Source: Nematostella vectensis
Taxonomy: Eukaryota > Cnidaria > Anthozoa > Actiniaria > Edwardsiidae
Reading direction: 5' to 3'
DNA: 64,000 bases
Assembly: GCF_932526225.1 (NCBI RefSeq)
Contig: NC_064044.1
Span: forward strand, 7,032,747 to 7,096,746
How positions within the stretch are numbered: the stretch's first letter is position 1; the number at the start of each line of letters is the position of its first letter. A model generated the notes under the pieces. That model worked only from the letters and a program-made list of their open reading frames with translations. It ran no database searches and was not told the DNA's origin. The position numbers were made by a program, and so were the translations under genes. Below are positions 57,598-64,000 of the stretch, piece after piece.

Positions 57598-58205
57598 TAA
57601 AAGTTATAGTCTGAAAAGCTGTAGGTAGTAGCCTTTCAACTGAAATCAATGGAATGTGTTTGTTTCAAAGCATAGGAGAAAATTACCTTTGATTCTCTCT
57701 GGTTTTGTTTCTAGTGCCAAGCCATAGCTCTGGCAGCTTTTGGAGGTATAGTCTGAGAATCTGTAGGTAATAGCCTTTCAACTAAAATCAATGTAATCTG
57801 CATTCATCTGCTTCTTATATCCTAGAAATCTAATATATCACGTTTAATCTTAATATATTATATGGCTTAGATGGTTCAGCTCTTTTAGTAAGGTCACTGT
57901 AAATATCTATTCGAAATTATCGCCTTTATCTACCAAATTTGAAGGCTGAATTTCAGGTTGCGATGAAGCAAAGTAAAACCTTTCTTTTTTTTATACGCAA
58001 TTGTAGCAATCATCTTTCGGAATGATGAAAGCAATAATTTCTATTTAAGATATCATTTTAACTTATATTTTACAACAGTTTTAGTTTTAGAGACCAAAAC
58101 ATAGATCTGCCTTCGGAATGTGCATAGGAGAAAATTACCCTTGATCCTCTCTGGTTTTGTATTTGTTGCAAAGTCATAACTCTAACAGCTTTTGGAGCCA
58201 TGTTT
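57598..58205. repeat. diverged tandem duplication
   Basis: TATAGTCTGAAAAGCTGTAG and GTAGCCTTTCAACTGAAATC at 57606 recur about 143 bp later. The other half, GCATAGGAGAAAATTACC with CTCTCTGGTTTTG, recurs near 57670 and 58120. No gene is seen in it. Confidence 0.6.
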
Positions 58206-59926
58206 CCTTATATTCCTTTCCTTTGTTATAAAATCGATGAGATTCTGACGCTAGAATGGTCGCGTTTCTATGAAGCTAAAAAATAATCGATTTTTTTATT
58301 ACTTTATGTTCTACGTTTGCTTAGCAGAGTGTGTATTATATATGAATGAAAATGATTCCAATTTTAGGCATAGTGAGTTTGAGATTTAATGAATAAAAGA
58401 ATATTGTATATTCCTAATATTTTATATTCCTGTGTCTTGTTTTTTTTTTTTTTTTGCGCGCCCATGTTTGCGCAAGACCCCCTTCACGACTATTCGCCAT
58501 CCGCACATCTTCCCACAACTCTTTGCGACACGCGCGCGAAGACGAGGATAAAAACGAACTTTGCCTTCTTGTCAACATGTTTTTTCTCTTATGTCGTTAT
58601 GTCGGGTTTATGTCAAAATGACGAACCATTCACACTTGAACATACGAAGATAAAAGTGCGCGCGCCCATGTCGTTATATGTCGTTATGTAACTAGTGTGC
58701 ACATAGGCGTAACTGACCTCGATTTCACGCGCGCATCATAAAGATTTGTGGGAAGATCGGGGAAAGGTGACTTCACGTTTGTCTTTAACGTCTTGTTATG
58801 CGTAAGGGCAAGTACACAGTGTTTTCACTAGGGGGCGAGCGTTACATGTTACATGTCTAGTCCCTGGCTTTCTTGCGGGTTCCCTGTGGTCGAAAATGAA
58901 CCGTGAGAGCATGGACAGCGTTTTGCGACGACACAATGGGTTAACATAATAAGTGCACCCCACCTGTACCCGCTCACACTTACTCTCCCATTAGAAACCT
59001 TATTTATAACAGGCTTAATGCATTATCAAGTCGTTGATTTACCAAACAGGTTTTGGCTTCATACCAGAACCGTTGATATTGCAAAGAAAACCCAGAAAAA
59101 GCCCAAAATCAAGGCAATGCAACATAGTCATTGCTGGCGATTGCTATCTTTGCAAAACAGTATTAACAGTTTTTAAGTCAAAACATGTCCAGGATTTGTA
59201 CTTTTTGTTCTCAAATCCTCTTATAGACACTTTCGCTACCCCCCCGCGTAGAAGATTACTACCAGGAAAAGACTATGGTATAGAAACCACGTTTCTAATC
59301 AGGTGTTCAAAAAGCACTGTAAAGAATAATCGTCTTCATGTGCTACACGCACTACCGTGAACAGGTGAACGTACGTACTACAGTAAATGTTGGAAAAATT
59401 CGCGACCGGAAAATTCCCGAACACTGAAAATTCGCGGTAAGGTTCGATCAGGTCTTGGACTCCGAGGTTTTTTTGACCCCACAAAATACTTCTAATTTAC
59501 CAATAGATATACAAAATACTTACAAAATAACCGCTGACGGTTTAAATCACGGATTTAACCCTTGGACCCCAAGACCCACTCATTGTCCAACCTGGCGAAA
59601 GAATTCTTCAGAGAACCTTACGAAATCCTCAAAGTTAAGAAAATCGTGATGGTCGATCAAAACTGTATTTTTACATGTAAAAGGATACATTTCGGTTGGT
59701 GGTCTTTATCACAATAAATTAAGCACGCAGTAAGGGTTTTTCTTAAATCAAACATTATTATTATTTCGAACAGATAAAGCTGTGTTATTGAGTTCGTGCT
59801 TTGTACCATTCTTGTATTGCAATCTCGCAGTCCCCGTCCCCCCCTCTAGCTACGGGCCTGATTCATAGGGCCATTTGCCCCCACACGCTTAAGTTATAAT
59901 ATTAATATCCGGTGTGGTCTCTTTAG

Positions 59927-60044
59927 ACAAACCGTGTGCAGTCATCAGCTCTTCCTTTTAAAGAAGGCCAACAACGCCGCCATTTTATGCTCCCGCTCAA
60001 TGGCGAGTCACACAAAGAATCCATTCCCATGCTAATTCAAGCAG
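59927..60044 (+). CDS. possible orphan exon, 39 codons
   Basis: Between an AG acceptor (TCTCTTTAG) and a GT donor (CAG/GTAACT) lies a stop-free segment with unbiased, protein-like codons: NRVQSSALPFKEGQQRRHFM and PLNGESHKESIPMLIQA. I could not find partner exons within the window and do not recognise the protein. It could belong to an alternative SPATA6 transcript or to a gene beyond the right edge, or be chance. Confidence 0.3.
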
Positions 60045-60474
60045 GTAACTGAGAGACTTTTAATCAAATTTCATGAATTAAGTATCAGACTTCATTCGTG
60101 GATGGTTATTCTGAAATTTACTTGCAAATAAGCCATTGTATTTTCAATTATAAACAATAACAAGGGAGTGGCTGATCGGCATTCTTTAAGGACTCACCTG
60201 CTTGTATAACCACAGTAGTCTGGACCCCAAACAAACTCGACATATAAAAGTCAGCATAAAACCATGCCCCATGTGAGATGAGTAACAACTGGGCTATAGA
60301 GTCGTTATTCGCGGATTAATTGCTTCAATGCTTCAATAGACTTTGCAGACTAATGTTTATTGGAATTAAAGATCCTGACTGGTTTACTGTGCAGGGGCAC
60401 AGTAAACCTGAAATGAAAAGATACAATGACAACAATAAAAAAGACAGCCCAAGTGGGGGTTTTGAACCCCCAAC

Positions 60475-60525
60475 CCCCCCCCCACCACCACCACCACCAC
60501 CACCACCACCACCACCACCTCCCCG
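60475..60525. repeat. (CCA)n microsatellite
   Basis: C run followed by CCA triplets. The Pro-rich and Gly-rich frames across it are repeat translations. Confidence 0.9.
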
Positions 60526-61162
60526 TAGATCCGCTACTGCTGTGCTGCCGATTGTGTCTCTTTGAAATTCTTTCGTTACAACAGGCGACTTTGTAATAAA
60601 GACTAAAGCAAAAACCAAAGGTTTTATAATCACCCAAAAAATTACCCAGCAAGCAGCGGTTTTTCTTCCATACTGCACGATTTTTTCCTCTGTGCTACAC
60701 AGATTTTCACTGTAACTTGCACGGATTTTTTTTGTTGCATTGCGAGTTGCGCATAACACTCCCCTCTTTGCGAGCGTGTATGATGCCTCCGCAATCTGCA
60801 AAATGCTTTTTTCGTTTTGGTTTCTTTGCTGTGCTAGTTGCAAGAAAAATAGCCGCCTAGGCCGAATGCGAGCGAGGGAGAGAGACCTCTGCCTCTAAGG
60901 GTACCAAAAGATAAGATATTGGTATAAAAATGAACCTTACACAAAGACTGCGGCAATGGCATCAACGAATTGCTAGTAAAATGGCATTGTTGTCCGCGAC
61001 GGCAAATCTAGAACGGTATTTTTCTATTTTCACGTTATACGCGCGCCGTTACGGGCGTCAACGGTCGTTTTGAAATATAAACTAAACAGTAGGGGATCTA
61101 CTGTTTGGGCCTTTCCCTTCATCCTTACATAATGATTCGATGATGATCGGCTAGGCGGGTTG

Positions 61163-62339
61163 CTAATAGGGTGATTTAGATCTACGACGCCGGTGACAGT
61201 GCTGAATAACGTATGCGCATGCGCGTGCTCTGGCGAAAACAAGCAAAATCGTAGTGTTGAATTCTTGAATCGTTCGAGAAAAGGTACGAAAGGCTGACTT
61301 CAGTCGCTGATTTGACTAACTGTACAGCATTAAAACTATTAAAACCAAAAGATGACAGATTTTTGTGATAATGAGGGAGTCATAGCCTACTTGTAGGCTT
61401 TGATAGTTTTTCCGGCACGTAAACCCCGAAAACACGAAGTTCGCATACCATGTCCGCCATCTTGGATAACGCGATCCGCAGGGGAAGGGGGAGAAAAAAA
61501 TCGGCTGTGGGGTTTTCGTGCCGGAGGTTTGGTCTAGTTTTCTTAGCATTCGCCAAAATGTGACAGTTCGCCGGTAAAAGGTCGCCATTTCAAAACAAAA
61601 AGGCTGGATCAACCGCGCGGTACTGGAACTAGTCTTGTGTTTTTCAGCACTGGCGACGCCGGCAAGAAGACGCCGCCCAGCGCCCTTTCGATTGCGCGCG
61701 CACGCTTTTCTTGCCGGCGTCGCGTCCTGGGGCCCGTTTCCCAAAACACCCGAGAATTCTCGGGCCCGAAAATGTTTTATTCCATAAATTTGAAAAGCTG
61801 GCTAATTCTTTTAAAATTTATGGTATCTAAATTGTGTTGAAATATCATTAAAATCGTATTTTACCACATAGATTTATGTGAAGAATAATCCTCTTTTCTG
61901 GTTTTATAGATTTTGATCTTTCCCGAACTTCTCGGACCAGAAATTCACATGGCTAAAATATTAAGAAAGTTCTCGGAACCTCGCAGTCACCCGAGACTTT
62001 TCGGGTAACTTTTTTGCTTTAGCAAAATTTCTAAAATAGCCCTGTTGAGCGTAATCATTTGGAATACGAACCAAGGGAAAGTTTAAACTGTTTCTAAAAC
62101 ATGAAAGCGGTTCTCCAGAAGGAAAACATGCGAAATTTTGAGCAAAAATGCAAAATAAAGTTTTCGGGCCCGAGAATTCTCGGGTGTTTCGGGAAACGGG
62201 CGCCTGTTCAGGGCGGCACTTCATGCTTTTTCACGTCCTCTTCAGGACGGTACGCCGGCAAAAATTAGCGTGCGCGCGCAATCGAACGTGCGCGAGGCGG
62301 CGTCCTCTTGCCGGCGTCGTGGATCTAAATCCCCCTAAT
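61163..62339. mobile_element. outer inverted-repeat element, 1.18 kb
   Basis: The left tip GGTGATTTAGATCTACGACG-CCGG and the right tip CCGGCGTCGTGGATCTAAAT-CCCCC are inverted copies. Further GCCGGC-rich inverted pieces (TTGCCGGCGTCG, GCGCGCGCAATCGAAC) lie inside. A second inverted-repeat element is nested at 61730..62203. Confidence 0.55.
61730..62203. mobile_element. nested inverted-repeat element, 474 bp
   Basis: GGCCCGTTTCCCAAAACACC with CGAGAATTCTCGGGCCCGAA on the left is mirrored by TTCGGGCCCGAGAATTCTCG and GGTGTTTCGGGAAACGGGC on the right, a repeat of about 43 bp. CGAGAATTCTCG is itself a palindrome. Additional CCCGAGA/TCTCGGG-type pairs occur in the interior (61925..62005). Confidence 0.75.
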
Positions 62340-62619
62340 GTGCGCGGTTCTGTCCTTGGATCATAGTAGCCACCGTGTCTGATGGTGCGTGGGGTCTAGT
62401 TATCTAGCGGAAATGGCAGCAACTGATCGCAAATTACCAACTAAATCATTTAATGACGAGTCACGGAATGCCAAATAAAGATGTTCTGCGTGTAGAACCC
62501 CAGCACAAACTCGAACTTACTTTAGATAAACAGTGTCAATCATCATGTTTGTGCTCTCGTGTAAATCATCGAGTGGATCAAGTGTTTTCTTTTATTGGCC
62601 GCTATTAGCTGATGCTGGT

Positions 62620-62740
62620 TGTGTGTGTTGTTGTTGTTGTTGTTGTTGTTATTGTTGATGTACTCCCGGTAGCCAGCTTTGATGCCTTCCTGTTGCCACT
62701 GATTACTGCTACGGATGTTGATTGTTCTTGTTGTTGTTCA
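62620..62740. repeat. (GTT)n simple repeat
   Basis: GTTGTTGTT runs near 62620..62660 and again near 62730. Confidence 0.8.
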
Positions 62741-62824
62741 CGTCCTCTCTTTTAGAGTTGTTTATCTACGATGATGTTGTGACGTTGCCGCCGTGCTGTT
62801 TTTACGAGTCTGTTGCTGGAGGTT

Positions 62825-63190
62825 GCCGCTGGGTTGTTGGTGGGTTGCCGCTCGGTTGCTGCTAGGTTGTTGGTGGGTTGCCGCTGGGTTGCTGATGGGT
62901 TCCTGCTGGGTTATTGTTGGGTTGCCGCTGGGTTATTGGTGGGTTGCCGCTGGGTTATTGGTGGGTTGCCGCTTGGTTGCTGACGGGTTCCCGCTGGGTT
63001 ATTGTTGGGTTGCCGCTGGGTTGCCGCTTGGTTGCTGATGGGTTCCCGCTGGGTTGTTGGTGGGTTGCCGCTGGGTTGCTGATGGGTTCCCGCTGGGTTG
63101 TTGGTGGGTTGCCGCTGGGTTGTTGGTGGGTTGCCGCTGGGTTGCTGATGGGTTCCCGCTGGGTTGTTGGTGGGTTGCCCGCTGGGTTGA
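62825..63190. repeat. 11 bp minisatellite (GGTTGCCGCTG / GGTTGTTGGTG type)
   Basis: About 33 units of 11 bp, in a loose 22 bp higher order, of the form GGTTNNNGNTG. The Gln/Pro/Thr-rich frame on the minus strand is created by the repeat. Confidence 0.85.
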
Positions 63191-64000
63191 CTGTAATTTG
63201 GCCGCCGACTCCATTGCGCCTTTATAGATGCCTCTACTACTACTACTCGCTGTTGCTGCTGCTTTCTGTTTTTCATTTTTGATGTTGTTGTATCGAATCG
63301 ATATGGTTGGTTCCTCCGCCGATGCCACTTTGGAGAGCAGCCGATCGCATCCCGAAGCGAGGCCGACTGCAGAGGGTCATGGAAATGGAGAAGCGAGGAG
63401 CGCTTTTCTTTTGTATATCCTTCCCGTGATACTTTGCTGGCGTGCATAATCCTTCCCAGGATGCATTCCGAACAGGACGTGACCCTTTACCAAATTGAGA
63501 CTCCTGGTTACGAGGCAGATTGCTTTGTGTCTTTTTTCCTGCCATTTTTTTGTGCTGTGTACCGTTTCGGTCGTTGTTGTTGGTATTTTTTGTGCACTTT
63601 TGTGCACTCTATGTTGTTGTTGTTGCCGTCACCTGATGCTGGCTGCTGTGATGCCCGCTAACCCGCAGTTGTTGTTGCTTTTTGTATACTAGTTTTCACC
63701 ACCCGCGCCATATCAATATTTGGGTGACCTTAAATCTCGCTCGGCCAATCTCTTGGAGGCCTGGATCTAAGGGCTTTTCAAGACTTGTGTGATAAAGATT
63801 TGACCAAGCGATAAAGTTTTTTTGACACATTTTTGCCTCGAGTCTCAAATTGAAAGGAATCAGTATTTTTCACCATGTTTTATGGAGATCAGGGAGCGGG
63901 TAAACTTTAGCTCTTCTAAATATGGGCATCAATGCCCATATAAGGCAATGCATACGAAGGACACTATCCGTGGGGAATATGTTTGATATGGGTTGTGCAA

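Noticed and set aside
60325-60843. Glycine-run and Trp-run frames
   Set aside because: They run across the (CCA)n tract and have no independent support.
62911-63447. Gln/Pro/Thr-rich 178-residue frame on the minus strand
   Set aside because: Generated by the 11 bp minisatellite. The non-repeat part has no recognisable content.
1-64000. tRNA and rRNA genes
   Set aside because: No convincing A/B box pair with a cloverleaf, and no rRNA-like conserved stretch, was seen by eye on either strand.

Overview
The window is intron-rich animal DNA. Five spliced genes can be recognised from protein similarity: the 3' end of an FBXL15-like F-box/LRR gene, a complete DAPP1-like adaptor, ANAPC13, a 16-exon USP53/USP54-family gene, and SPATA6. 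AT-rich introns, many small inverted-repeat elements and the general gene make-up suggest an invertebrate, perhaps a sea-anemone-like cnidarian. That host call is an inference from style; no sequence search was run.

Layout. FBXL15 (+) ends at 547. DAPP1 (-, nine exons, 2142..11865) carries in one intron a 3.6 kb element with terminal inverted repeats and two internal satellites. DAPP1 and ANAPC13 (+, four exons, 12232..13513) face away from each other across about 370 bp. The USP53/54 gene (-, 16773..32705) has a catalytic domain in its first exons and a long low-complexity tail, and its introns hold several small elements. SPATA6 (+, eleven exons, 49705..55693) follows the viral element. From 55.7 kb to the end there are only inverted-repeat elements, minisatellites and one possible orphan exon.

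The most striking object is a GC-rich, gene-dense endogenous viral element of about 13.9 kb at 35367..49241, lying between the USP53/54 and SPATA6 promoters. It has long terminal inverted repeats, is bracketed by a 7 bp direct repeat (GAAACAA), and encodes a retroviral-type (rve) integrase, an A32/FtsK-like packaging ATPase, a probable double-jelly-roll major capsid protein, small membrane proteins, a Cys-rich protein, and a replication protein ending in a superfamily 1 helicase and a zinc module. This points to the Polinton/Maverick, adintovirus and Polinton-like-virus world. I find no protein-primed DNA polymerase B and no adenain-like protease, so it is not a standard Polinton. One end carries about 19 hairpin-forming repeats of about 57 bp; the other end carries about one.

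The viral genes form two blocks: outer genes on + and a central integrase-to-capsid block on -. The replication gene and the integrase meet tail to tail at 39070/39071, and the capsid gene diverges from a tail-like gene across an 80 bp palindrome-rich gap. Several genes carry frameshifts or stops, but the integrase has only one visible stop, so the insertion looks fairly young.
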